NCBI RefSeq assembly: GCF_030052815.1
Contig: NC_079497.1
Coordinates: 22,768,258-22,832,257, forward strand
Source of the DNA: Hevea brasiliensis
Lineage: Eukaryota; Streptophyta; Magnoliopsida; Malpighiales; Euphorbiaceae
Direction of reading: 5' to 3'
DNA: 64,000 bases
Of this stretch, positions 1 through 10,440 are shown one piece after another. The notes beneath the pieces are model-generated. The model did not search any database. It saw only the letters and a list, made by a program, of their open reading frames with translations, and was not told where the DNA came from. A program made the translations under genes and the position numbers. Position 1 is the stretch's first letter. The number at the start of each line of letters is the position of its first letter.

Positions 1-602
1 AAATATAGAAATGGCATGAGGATGTTGGCGCACATATCTTGACAATTATGTGAACAAAGAATGTTGAATTAATGTTAATTATGAAAGTTGAGCCAAGTAA
101 GCCTAGACAATGAGTATAGGATTGGATAGGTGGGCATGCTATAGGCCAGAGCCACCGAGTGGTCAGTACCGAGAATGAAAGCCAGTGTTATACCGGTCAG
201 AGCCACCGAGTGGTCAATACTAAGAATGAATGCCAGTGTTATACCAACCAGAACCACCGAGTGGTCAGTGTCATGAGTCCCATTATCCAGTCTATATACC
301 GTCTGTCATAAGTTACTATGGTAATTGGAGTAAAGCTTCCAATTGTGATCATAAAGACAATAATTTCAAATGAAATATGATAAAGGCTGACTGGTGAACA
401 TAAAGGATGGTTAAGTTGATAAAAGGCATTTAACCTCATTAAAAGGTATGATTAATACCTATATTTATGTCATGATGTTATATAACTGATTTAAAACTTT
501 AAATACTCTTGCAGGAATATTATGAGCATATTATGTGTTAATGTGCATAAGGAAAATTATTTTGTTCTAAATTAAAAGTACACCACTAAGCTATTTAGCT
601 TA
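1..602 (+). mobile_element. Left part of a long Gypsy-type LTR, interrupted by a solo LTR
   Basis: No coding region is visible. The stretch ends in a 'caccactaag' block followed by GCTTA at 598-602. The same block layout (caccactaagca...gcttagcgcg) occurs inside the LTRs of the Gypsy element at 39617-39645 and 44690-44720, which is why I call this LTR sequence of a related Gypsy family. It continues at 4296-4882 on the other side of the solo LTR. The true start lies left of the window. Whether this is a solo LTR or part of a full element cannot be decided here. Confidence 0.6.
147..275 (+). repeat. 51-bp tandem repeat, about 2.5 copies
   Basis: Three successive units start at 147, 198 and 249. 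Each begins with 'cagagccaccgagtggtca' or a one-base variant, giving an exact 51-bp period; the last copy is partial. The array lies in the LTR fragment above and resembles the repeat-rich stretch at 39040-39210 in the related LTR only in being a minisatellite. Confidence 0.8.
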
Positions 603-3600
603 TGTAACACCCCTATGTTCGGTAGTGCGTTCTACTGTTCCGGTGACCAGTGTTGCCCGGATAGCTAGGATGCCTAGAACTACACTTCGTTATGAGTGAG
701 GAGACATAAAATAATGAAATACAAGAAAAGAAAATACAAGAAAGACAAAGGAAAAATAATAACAAAGAAAGGTAACCAAGTTAAGCGAGCCGACAACCCT
801 AGCGATGGGTGACAGCACCAGGAAGTCACGGCGTGGACCGTTGACTAGCCCTGGACTGCGGGGAACCCTGGAAAATATTTATAGGATTTAAAGAGACATC
901 AGTTGAAGTATAAATATCATTAGAAATAGCAAAAAAAAATTAAATAATTAGTACAAGGAAAAGTGAGAAATCGAAAAACAGACAAAACCCGGTGTTACAG
1001 AAAAATCGGGAATGCAACCCGAACAGGGGCATTGTGGTCATTTGACATCCCAAATTGTCTTTTGACCTAAATTTCCATTAAAAATAAATAATATTACACT
1101 TAGAAAATAAAATGAAAAATTAGTTTGGTGGTACCTAATGCAAATAGCCAAAAGTGGAGTGAAAATTGTGTAATTAGCACTTTAAGCTTATTATATGATT
1201 AATTTGAGTGAGTGGACCACTAAGAATTATAAAATGGATTAAATATACTCATAAGTGGGCAGATTACTCCCACTCAAACATCATCTTCCTCACTTGGCTC
1301 AACCTTGCCGAAATGAAGAATGGGAATCCTCCATTGCCGTTTGCATGAAGCTTCATCCTCTCCCTCATTTCACTTCTAATCACCTAAGTGGCTTCATTAA
1401 GTTTTATCTCCACATCATAAGGAAGAATTTGATACCAAAATCAAGAAGTTTAGTGAAGGTTTAGCAAGTCCCAACAATAGGTAAGTTTGAGATTTTGAAT
1501 ATTGCTTTGTTAAACTTTGTATACATGTTATGGGTGTGTGCTTTGTGAAGGAATTTTTAAGTTTTGAGGAGTTCTTGATATGTCCAATTTTGGACAGCCA
1601 TGGGGTTGTATGTTAATGAAGTATTCTTACATTTATTTGATGGGAAATTATGTTGAGTAGGGTGATTAATATCCTAGTAAGTTAATTCCATGTATATATG
1701 TGGTGATTGTGCAATTGGGATGGAAGTTGACAAATTATGTGAAACTTTGGCAAGGTGGAGCATTTCGGCAGCCTTGAGACTCCATGATGAATGTATGAAT
1801 TCATGAAGATATTGGTAGAATTATGACATTGAGGATTGATGGATATGTATATAAATTAGTTGTGGAAATTGTATGAAATAATGAGTAGTGTTTATGTGTA
1901 TTTGTGGTTGTATTTAGACTTTATGAATTAGAATTTTAATTAGTGTATTAAGGATGTTTGTATTCTGCCCAAAATGATTTTAATGTGAAGTGGTAAATGG
2001 TTTTGGTAATGTACCAAAACAGAATGGGGTTGAGAGGTGGATTTGTAGCAAGACAAATGTGTAATTGATACATGTTTATGCAATGTATTTAAGGGCAGTA
2101 TGCATTTTAGCCTATAACTCTAAATATGTAACTCCAATTGGTATGAGACCAATTGGAGGTGAAACTAGGCACAAAATGTGCCAACTTTCATTGAGAAAGC
2201 ATACCAAAATTCTGCTTGCAAGGTAGCATGAAAAATGACCAATTCGGATTAAGTACAAATGAGGCCTGAAAATTGACCAATTGGGCAGCAGTTAGTGTTT
2301 AGGCCATAACTCACTCAAAACAGGTCCAACTAACCTGAAATTTTAACCATGAATAGTTAAGACCCATACCTACAAGTCTTATGAAGACACCAAAGCCCAG
2401 AAATGACCATAAGCAACTCAAAAAGCTTGCACAAGTTCGGGTCCAAAAACTGGCCGAACCAAAGTTGACCAAATTTGACCTAAAATGACCTAATTTGATG
2501 CCATTTGACCAGCAATAGTAAAATGACCATAACTTGGTCTACATAACTCAGAATGACCTAAAATTTTGCCCCGCGTTCCATAAGACATAGATCTACAAGT
2601 TTGTAGTTTTGACCGAAACCCGAAAACCGAGAGAACTAGGTCGTCCGGCTAGGTCAAACTAGTATACCGGAATACAGTAATTTGCAATAAAATGCACTAA
2701 ACAAGGAAATGAAATTGGTAACGAGTACCAACCCTAAAAGACTATCGAATGTGACATATTAATGACACTAAAACCTAAATTACCTAGAACGCATCGAGAG
2801 TCGATATATTAGGTGATTAAGCAAATAATAGCTTTCAGTGAATTACTTATCGAACATTATCGTTAGAGACAATTTAATTTAGTACTGAAACACTTCAAAT
2901 TGTGTTTCTCAGTTAGTAAAGACTCAGGGAAAGGGAAGGAAACACTGAGTCCAGACCAGGAGACAATTATCAGAGGTTTGTGCACAACAACTATTTCTTT
3001 TGAATTTTTCAATTGAAATAAATTATGACTATTTGTACATTATTGTTTTAAATTGTGGAAATGTGTTTGAATGGATATTTATCGCTTGAAAAGCACTGTA
3101 AATGATTTGAAATTGTTTGAATGATATTGATGGATACTTATTGATTGAAAAGCATTGGAAATGGTTTGAAACCACAGCTATCATGTATATTGATTGTATT
3201 CCTCGCTAGCTTGTCTAGTGGGACGAATTGAATTCCCTCTCTGGCTGAAGTGTTGAGGTGTGTGCCTATTGAGGACGAATTGGATGAGTACTCATATTTT
3301 TTCTAGCTAGCTATGTTATTCCTTATTAGTCATCGACTTTTGGGACGAATTGAATACCTCATTAGCCATCGGCTTTTGGGACAATTGAACTTTGGAACAT
3401 GATTAAGCTGTGTGTGATTTATTGATTTGTATTGTGAGATTGTGAAATGAATTTAAACTCTTATTGACATATACTGTCTTTTGAATTCAACCATGATCTG
3501 ACTTATTGAAATTTATTGTGATATTGAGAAATGGAGTTTAAATTCTCGTTGATAATTACTGTCTTGAAATTAACTATGGTTTTAAGTATCCACTATTTAT

Positions 3601-4290
3601 ATGATTTATGAATTGTGATTTAAGTTGTATTTGGTTAATGTTGTGCACCACTAAGACATTGTCTCAGCTATAGCTTTTTATTGCTGTCGCAGGTAGACAG
3701 ACAGACAGGGCAGCAGACTAGGCTGCTAGTACCTCCGGCGAGAGATTACCGGGTATAATGAGTATACCAACATTTTGCATTTTGTACTGTAATGTATGAC
3801 CACTGTATGTACATATTGTTTTGGTTTTGAGCAGTTGTAAATTCAAATTGTACCTTGAAGTTGTAAAATAATTATGAGTTATTTTGGCTTGTAAAAATTG
3901 TATTATATTTCTTTTATCTCAGTCTTTGAAAAATCACTGTGGATTTGAGTTGAGAAAAATGTTGTATTGAGAATATGTTGGAGTTGAGATTTGGAAATAT
4001 ATTGAAGTGCTTTTTACAGGTTTTCTGAAGAACTGTTTTATCCAAAATATAAATGGCACTCTGCCAAAATTTTTACAGAAATTCCAAATAATTCAAATGT
4101 GTTAGTTCTATCACTTCAGTTCAAAAAGGTTTTTAACACCTGTAAATAGTGCTCACCACTGTAAAAGAAGTAAGAAAAGTTTTTAAAATCCCTTGTAGTG
4201 TATTTAATGGGTTATCAGTAGACGGAGTTGGTAATTCATTAGGTATACTACGGAATCATGTTATGCCTTACAGAGGGGTAGGGTGTGACA
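603..4290 (+). mobile_element. Solo LTR of a Tekay-type chromovirus, with target-site duplication
   Basis: The 3,688-bp unit starts TGTAACACCCC and ends GGGTGTGACA. It is flanked by identical 5-bp duplications GCTTA at 598-602 and 4291-4295. The same sequence, inverted, forms the 3' LTR at 56227-59873 next to a gag-pol with a chromodomain, which sets the family. There is no internal region, primer-binding site or polypurine tract, so this is a solo LTR left by LTR-LTR recombination. LTRs of 3-4 kb are normal for Tekay/Del elements. Small ORFs inside (for example 1255-1464) are probably chance. Confidence 0.9.
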
Positions 4291-4882
4291 GCTTAGCCCG
4301 AAGATTTATTTCCTCACACATGTATAGTAGATAAAGTGTAGATTTTGGCTGACAGGAGGTAAATTGGATCTAAAGAAAAGTCCAGAGTCACTTTACCTCA
4401 GACTTTTAGGTAGATGCATCATCATCATCAACCTTGTTGTATAATTTTTACTCATATGCGTGTGTACATTTATGTTGTAAACAATATTATGTAAACTTTA
4501 TTGTTAGAAATTAAAATCATAAGTTTGTAAGTTTCATTTAGCCACAGGAGTTGGTTAATAAAAATTTTATATTGAAGATATTCTTGTGTATATGCAACTT
4601 GGGTGCAGAATTGATGTTGATGAGAAATTTGATGATTATTATATAATGGAAATGATATGGAAATTGATGATTTAATAGGTTATGAATAATATTTAACAGA
4701 TGAATTGTTAAAATTTAGGGGAAACTCTTGCAATTTCTCCATTTAACAAAAACAGGTAAATTATTGTAAATAAATTAAACAGAATTGAAGGATAATAAAT
4801 AATGATACAAAGATAGGTGCTCCGTGCACCGAATGGAACATCTTCTTCTCGGTTTCACCATATACCAGGCAGGGGTGTCACA
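4291..4882 (+). mobile_element. Right part of the interrupted Gypsy-type LTR
   Basis: This resumes the LTR that breaks at 602, starting with the second copy of GCTTA. It ends with CAGGGGTGTCACA at 4882, a typical CA-ended LTR terminus of this chromovirus group. No primer-binding site follows. The next bases belong to an unrelated minus-strand ORF, so this LTR inserted into that ORF; the expected 5-bp TSD would begin at 4883 (GTAAT), with its partner off the left edge. Confidence 0.6.
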
Positions 4883-6560
4883 GTAATTACAAGTCCAAAA
4901 GTCCGTTCCTCATTCGGAGGTTGGTCCACAAACCCATCAGCGCATGTTTTAATGGGCTTTGGATTTACAGCCAGCTCATATTCAGCTAAGTTAAGTGGAT
5001 GAGATCCGTCATTCGAGACTTGGGTACGAGCCAAAAGGATTTCAAAATCCACCGACATTGGGTTATGAGAAAGGGTAGCTATTGAGTTTTTAATGGGAAT
5101 GCTATCATTGTGTGAGGAGGATCTAGTAGAGCAAGGAGTTAAAGAGTGGAAGGTTCTTATCTGGTAGGGTAAATCTTTATTCTAAGCATGCATGGTATTG
5201 TGAACTTCATGTACAAGGAGGTTGTTCGCTATAGATAGCGAGCCAATCGGTGTGTTGGTGTTTGCCATGTCAGATGATAGCTCACACCGATGACCAGCAC
5301 TACTTTCATCAGTCATCTCAGTACTAGAACTCAACTGTTTCGTACTGGTATGCTATTGAAATGGACGTTTGAAGAGATCCAAACAAGGCTCTTCCACTAG
5401 TGTGATGTTAAACTTCACATTATCTATGTTAATTGCCACTACTTTATAAAGGGGAATTGTTTAATATCATTATCCTTACTTAATCAAAAGGATTCTTCAA
5501 AGTGGTATCATAGTCAAAACAGACATAGGTCCCACATAAGTAACATAGCCATTTAAAGAAACCTGATGACCAAAAATGTAGGGGAACTCCATAAATTCTT
5601 AACCAAATGAGACGATAAGTAGGGATTAAAGAAGGGTACCATGGCTCAATGTTGTTGAACCACTAGTTTAGCCATGATCTTTCTATAAGAAAACACTCCA
5701 TAAGCTCCTTTGACTCAATCATAAGTGATACTATGTTTCCCACTAAAGAAGAAACTTTTAATTGTAAATACCCCTGTAGATGAGAAGCATTCATGTAAAT
5801 TTGTGATTGAGCTGATGTTGAGGAAAGTAGCCATTACTGATCGTGAAAGCCATTCTTTATTGGTTTCGGACTCATCCTCTGGTGCTTTTTAAAGCCCACC
5901 TCTAAAAAGTGATCAGGATTCTTTTGTTCATGAGGCGCACCTAGACAAATGTTGAAACCTTCTTCAATTGTGTCATGATTTGGAGGCTGCTCTAGACCTT
6001 TGCTTTTGTTACTAATCTGAAGGCCAAAAACAAGGGATTTGTTTATTTCATTGCCCTTGTTCATAATAGGCTTGCAGATGAGCCTTTGATGATTTTGTTG
6101 AAATTCATTTTCCTTTTGAAAACCGCTATGATTTTGATTGTCATTTTTATCTTCAACAATCACTTCATAGTGCTATTTGCGCAAGTTCCTTGATACAAAT
6201 GCTCATAACTTATAGGAGCCCATCCAAAACTTGTTAATACCATCCAACATCCAATAGACCTAAGCTATGGAGGTAGTTCTAACAAAACCATACCTTCGTC
6301 CTCTACGACTCAATCTGTTAGGAATAAAAATGTCCACAACCTCCCCTAGATGAGAGAAGGGAGACCAGAATGAACGAGCATTCACACCATGAGGAAAGTT
6401 CTCAAAGTAGGTTGTCGGCTATGACTGTTTGGGCTTGCGGTTTTGGCTCTGGTTACTACTGCTTGAGTGTTTAGAAGTTATGTGGATGCATTAGGCAAGT
6501 TGAGATGAGTGGTGGTTGCCAATGGCACTTTGGGTGTTTTTGGGTTGGGAAGAGGGAATA
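4883..6560 (-). pseudogene. RRM/DUF4283-like ORF of LINE-ORF1 type inside an LTR element
   Basis: Read on the minus strand from about 6420, the frame shows an RNA-recognition-like start (FENFPHGVNARSFW, then GEVVDIFIPNRLSRRGRRYGFVR). Near 5680-5520 follows a block of the kind seen in plant LINE ORF1 proteins (WLRIYGVPLHFW). A further open stretch at 6163-5834 is rich in N, K and Q. The frame from about 5060 (DFEILLARTQ) runs into the LTR at 4882. Stops and frameshifts break the reading, for example between 6200 and 6163. DUF4283-type proteins bind nucleic acid and are usually LINE ORF1, but here an LTR and a primer-binding site lie directly upstream (6588-6877). The product is not functional as it stands. 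The DUF4283 assignment comes from recognising the motif, not from a profile search. Confidence 0.6.
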
Positions 6561-6587
6561 GGTCGAGAGCATCTCAACCATTGACAC

Positions 6588-6600
6588 TGCTCTAATACTA
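6588..6600 (-). other. Primer-binding site, initiator-tRNA-Met type
   Basis: On the minus strand the sequence is TAGTATTAGAGCA, a two-mismatch version of the plant TGGTATCAGAGC site complementary to initiator tRNA-Met. It lies six bases inside the LTR that ends at 6607, as expected for an LTR retrotransposon. Confidence 0.6.
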
Positions 6601-6606
6601 CTTTAT

Positions 6607-6877
6607 TGAGTGAAGAAAAATACTTTTGGAGGAAGAGTTGTGTATTCACTTGATATCAAATAACTCAAATATATAGGGGTATTTATAGGTACAATAGGCA
6701 ACCCATAAAATCTATGCATCTAATGTCATAGATGAACAAAAGTATTTACATGAATCTTAATGAACGTAGAGAACATGAACTCGCACGTGTTGATATCAAA
6801 TAACTCAAATAATTAAATGTTATTAACGTTGAACTTCCACATGCATGAATTAAAATCATTCAAATTAATCTCTAACA
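6607..6877 (-). mobile_element. Short LTR (271 bp) of the element carrying the RRM/DUF4283-like ORF
   Basis: On the minus strand the unit starts TGTTAGAGAT and ends TTCTTCACTCA, in TG...CA form. It has a TATA-like CTATAAATACC about 80 bp before its end (near 6680-6690), followed by a primer-binding site. Size and layout match a Copia-type or small non-autonomous LTR. The partner LTR would lie beyond the Gypsy LTR that truncates the element at 4882 and is outside the window. Confidence 0.6.
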
Positions 6878-7252
6878 TCTCTCTCTTCAATATATATTTT
6901 TTTTCATAAAAATTAGTTAAAATTATTAGAGAAATTTAAAAGCCAATTTTTAGTTAATTGGATAAAATATGATAAAATAGACATAAATTAAAAAAAAAAA
7001 AAAACTGAAATGATTCGATTAAACTACAATTTAACAAAAAAATTTAGATTTTTTATCATGAGGCTCAATGAAATTTAAATCACTTCATTTAGACTTGACC
7101 AATTGAAAAAAAAAAATTTATTTTATTATTATTTTTTTTAGCGAATGAAAAAGAAATGATGATAAATTTGAAAGTCATTAATTTGAATTCCTGAAGGCTC
7201 AATACTAAAATGCTAATTGCTAGTAACACAGTGATTTGACCACACGTTTAGG
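6878..7252. other. AT-rich intergenic stretch, no recognised gene
   Basis: There are A and T homopolymers at 6988-7003 and 7105-7140 and no sustained reading frame. It separates the LTR element from the promoter side of the HMA gene. Confidence 0.5.
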
Positions 7253-7303
7253 ACACGGAGTCCTCTCCCAAGGTACACGGAGTCCTCTCCCAGGGTACAC
7301 GGA
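7253..7303 (+). repeat. 22-bp direct repeat, about 2.3 copies
   Basis: Units at 7253-7274 and 7275-7296 read acacggagtcctctccca + aggt or gggt, followed by a partial third copy. The repeat lies about 120 bp upstream of the HMA gene's likely TATA box, so it could be in its promoter. No known operator is recognised. Confidence 0.8.
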
Positions 7304-7420
7304 CACGTACAGTGACCGCAACTATACTAGAAAACGAACTCTCCGCCCAATTTCCTCCTAGTAAGAGGTAAGATATGTTGATACTTGCCGAATTTTCTAC
7401 GAAAATCACTCATTTTTTCT

Positions 7421-7426
7421 TTATAA
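7421..7426 (+). promoter_or_regulatory. Likely TATA box of the HMA-domain gene
   Basis: TTATAA lies in 'ctttataagactcgg', 93 bp upstream of the ATG at 7519. A start near 7450 would give a pyrimidine-rich leader of about 65 bases, usual for a plant gene. This is inferred from position and motif only. Confidence 0.45.
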
Positions 7427-7518
7427 GACTCGGATACTGCACAAACTTCTTATTCAAGCTACCTTTCTCTATACAAACCTCAACCATTCCTCTCCTTGCA
7501 ACAGTTATAGGAAACAGC

Positions 7519-8368
7519 ATGAAGGTATGGCTTTTAGGGATCTGAATTTTTTTTTTCTTCTTCTTCTTTTGTAATATCAGAAGTTCTTATATAAGAGAGG
7601 TTTTAGGATTCGGTAATCTACTGTTAGGAATCAAAAACACAAAGCGATTTGTGCATTTCCATTTTTCTTATGTGGTTAATTCTGTGCAGAAAAAAATAAT
7701 CCTGAAAGTTCAGATGAAGTGCGAGAAATGCCGGACTGAGGCACTCAAGGTTGCGGCGAAAGCTTGCGGTAAGTGCTGTGATAGCTTCTGATCAATTTTA
7801 TAATTTTTGCATCGGTTGTGTATAGGATTAGTCCAGTTGTTAAGGATTAGAACTTCCGTTCTTGTTTACCAAGTTCTTCTTTATTAGACAGCACTTTAGA
7901 AATATTCATCTTAAATATATCAAGTTGATGCGAGAAAGTAGCTTTTAAAATTGTCCGGAGAGAAGACTTAAGCTCGGTGTTTAAGATGGCTCGAAAATAC
8001 TTTTAGTATAATTTTTTTTTTCATTGGGAAGGGAATGCCTGTTGCATGCACCAAGACTTCCCTCGTGTTTTACAGTGTTTGGATTTCCATGCATATGAAC
8101 CTTGCTTTTTTCTAGTGTAAATATTTGTGCATTATTTAATTTTCTTAAAATGTTATATATACTTGCACCCAAAGCCTTTGATGGACTTTTTTTCTTTTTT
8201 GTGAAATAGTCTTTGATTAACTCTTAAATCTTAATGGCATTGACCCATAAAGATATTGGAAATGGTCTACAACCACTTTCATAGATATTGATTAATAGTT
8301 GATTGATTCATCAAGGAATAAGTTATTTTGATTGATTTGTGCTAATTAGTAGTAATAAAAACAAATTC

Positions 8369-8424
<56 letters not shown>

Positions 8425-9912
8425 TCTAAAAATTTACAATAAATTGAACAAAAGAAGAGAATTGATTGAATAAATATATTCCAATTAATAAAAGGAGAGG
8501 AGACTCAGATCTAATTTTCTCCATGTAGGGTAGTTAGGGTTGCCTAATTAACCTGCCACCTTGCCTTGGTGAGCAAGACTTCGAAGTATGGCAAGCTTGC
8601 CTAAGTCTTGGTCTTTTGCCAATTTTGACATTTAAAATTAAGATGGCTTATGTGAATAGGATGACTTATAATGCCAAACTTTGAAGACTGATAGTAATTA
8701 TTGTACGACATTGCGTGTTGTAGATTAATTATGAACGTGGATATCTCAAAGTATACTGCATATATATGATCATATTTAAGGTGATATATGTAGATGAGTG
8801 CCTAAAAATAATAATAATTTTATATATATTTAATAGGGTAAAGTACAATTTTATATAAGAGAAAATACTTTTTTTTTTTTAATTTGACTCTAAGAAATTC
8901 CGAATCAATAAAGTAATGTGAAAAGAGAGAGTTGGATGAAGTAATAAATGCATATTAATTATATTTAGATATAAGAAATGAGGAGTGATTTTATTGAATT
9001 GGATGGGTGGTTTCAATTCAATAAAATTAAGATGGCTTCTGTGAATAGGATGACTTATAATGCCAAACTTTGAAGACTGATAGTAATTATTGTACGACAT
9101 TGCGTGTTGTAGATTAATTATGAACGTGGATATCTCAAAGTATACTGCATATATATGATCATATTTAAGGTGATATATGTAGATGAGTGCCTAAAAATAA
9201 TAATAATAATTTTATATATATTTAATAGGGTAAATTGCAATTTAGTATCACGTACTTTCGTGTTTTTTCTATTAAGAGTTAAAGAAAATTTTGTGATTAA
9301 TGGAGAATTGAATTATCGCGCCGTTGACAAATTAAGAGAAAAGTGACTAATGTTGTTAAGTATGTTGATATTGTGTTGATGTGTCATGCTAACATTAGCG
9401 TCATGTTTGAGATTTGGCGTTGATGTCATTATGCCACGTCAGACATGGTGTTAATATTAACATGCCACATCAACATCATGTCTGTGTATTTAATGGTGTC
9501 AACAATTGATCTTCAAAGTGTTAACGGTGCAATAATTTAATTCTCAAATTATCACGAAAACTTTTTTTAATATTTAAATTGAAAAATACAAAAATATAGA
9601 TATTAAATTATACTTTTCCAAATTTAATAAGTAATAAAAAAAATATTTTCTATTATAATGAGATGATATTAAAAATTAATAATTTTTACTCATTGTTTAA
9701 ATTTATCTCTTTATTAATTTGATTAAAAATAAATTATTCATATCGAGATTAGAAAATTATAAAAGAAAATACCTTTTTTTTTAATTTGACTCTAGGAAAT
9801 TTCGAATTAATAAAGTAATGTGAAAAGAGAGAGTTGGATGAAGTAATAAATGCATATTAATTATATTTAGATACAAGAAATGAGGAGTGATTTTATTGAC
9901 TTGGATGGGTGG

Positions 9913-9982
<70 letters not shown>

Positions 9983-10125
9983 GTGTGAACTTTGTGGGGT
10001 TAGAAGGAGATAACAAAGAAAAAGTGGTGGTGATCGGAGATGGAGTTGACCCTGTCGATTTGGCCATCGACATGAGGAAGAAAGTTGGCCCCACGGATAT
10101 TATCAGCGTTGCTGATGCAACTTAG
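7519..10125 (+). CDS. Small heavy-metal-associated (HMA) domain protein, three exons
   Basis: Exons are 7519-7524, 7690-7768 and 9983-10125, giving 228 nt and 75 residues plus a TAG stop. All introns are GT-AG (gtatgg...gtgcag and gtaagt...tacag), and the reading frame is kept across both joins. The protein is one HMA ferredoxin-like fold. Residues 3-10 form the first strand, M11-C16 carries the metal motif MKCEKC (CxxC at C13/C16), and the conserved VVVIGDGVDPVDL block lies at 43-55. Residues 56-75 give the last helix and strand (LRKKVG-like, then IISVADAT). It resembles short HIPP/ATX1-like proteins that bind copper or other metals in the cytosol, but there is no C-terminal CaaX box, so it should not be isoprenylated. 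Exon 1 codes only for M-K, as is common in this family. It appears intact. The start is chosen because the splice join gives the family N-terminus. It could be a decoy-like HMA protein rather than a chaperone. Confidence 0.9.
8371..8418. repeat. (AT)n microsatellite in HMA intron 2
   Basis: About 23 uninterrupted AT units lie within the 2,214-bp second intron of the HMA gene. It is a likely polymorphic marker. Confidence 0.95.
8634..9234 (+). repeat. Tandem duplication within HMA intron 2 (unit about 389 bp)
   Basis: The segment 8634-8842 (starting aaaattaagatggctt, ending aatagggtaaa) recurs at 9023-9234 with very few changes, including three extra bases in an AAT run. The intervening block 8861-9015 recurs at 9765-9917. 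Order is therefore A-B-A'-insert-B', so a roughly 390-bp tandem duplication was followed by insertion of 9235-9764 between A' and B'. Confidence 0.85.
9235..9764. mobile_element. Unclassified 530-bp insertion between duplicated intron blocks
   Basis: Compared with the uninterrupted A-B junction at 8842-8861, this block is extra. It starts 'ttgcaatttagtatcacgta' and contains an inverted-looking counterpart near 9530-9560 ('aattctcaaattatcacg'). No transposase frame is visible. It could be a non-autonomous transposon or an older intron segment lost from copy A-B. Confidence 0.45.
9917..9979. repeat. (AT)n microsatellite abutting a 3' splice site
   Basis: About 31 AT units run directly into the acceptor 'atacag' at 9977-9982 of HMA exon 3. 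The array replaces the usual polypyrimidine tract. It also opens a spurious reading frame of alternating Ile-Tyr upstream of the exon. Confidence 0.95.
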
Positions 10126-10189
10126 AGAAGCTCTTCCAAGATTCTTCACTACTATAATAATGTCTTTTAGAAATACATTTCTTCAGATA

Positions 10190-10195
10190 AATAAA
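10190..10195 (+). terminator. Poly(A) signal AATAAA of the HMA gene
   Basis: AATAAA lies 65 bp after the stop codon at 10125 within 'gataaataaaata', a suitable near-upstream element for plant 3' end formation. Confidence 0.5.
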
Positions 10196-10219
10196 ATATT
10201 TATTACTAAACTATCATTT

Positions 10220-10440
10220 GATAAAATTTTATTAGTATTTAAATATTATATTATTTATTTTTAATAATTCATATTTTAAGATAAAAAATTTATTAATTTC
10301 TAAATATTATATTTTTGTTTATAATAATTAATCTTTTTAGATAAAACTTATTAGTCTCTAAATATATAATTATTTATTTTTAATAATTAATTTTTTGAAT
10401 TAAAATTTATTAGTTTCTAAACGTTATATTATTTATTTCT
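10220..10440 (+). repeat. 60-bp tandem repeat, about 3.7 copies
   Basis: Units begin at 10220, 10280, 10340 and about 10400, each of the form gataaaa-(t)n-attagt...aaatat...ttatttttaataatt. The period is exactly 60 bp for the first three. It lies just downstream of the HMA gene's 3' end. Confidence 0.8.

Noticed and set aside
1255..1464. 69-codon frame in the solo LTR
   Set aside because: It lies in LTR sequence. The matching part of the other LTR (about 59020-59230) is not open in the same way.
7253..7303. Link between the gene-upstream 22-bp repeat (ggagtcctctccca) and the GAGTCCT array at 47 kb
   Set aside because: Only a 7-8 base word is shared and the contexts are unrelated.
9880..10125. 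Single open frame through alternating Ile-Tyr into HMA exon 3
   Set aside because: The Ile-Tyr part is translated microsatellite. The splice acceptor at 9981-9982 joins exon 2 to give a proper HMA protein.
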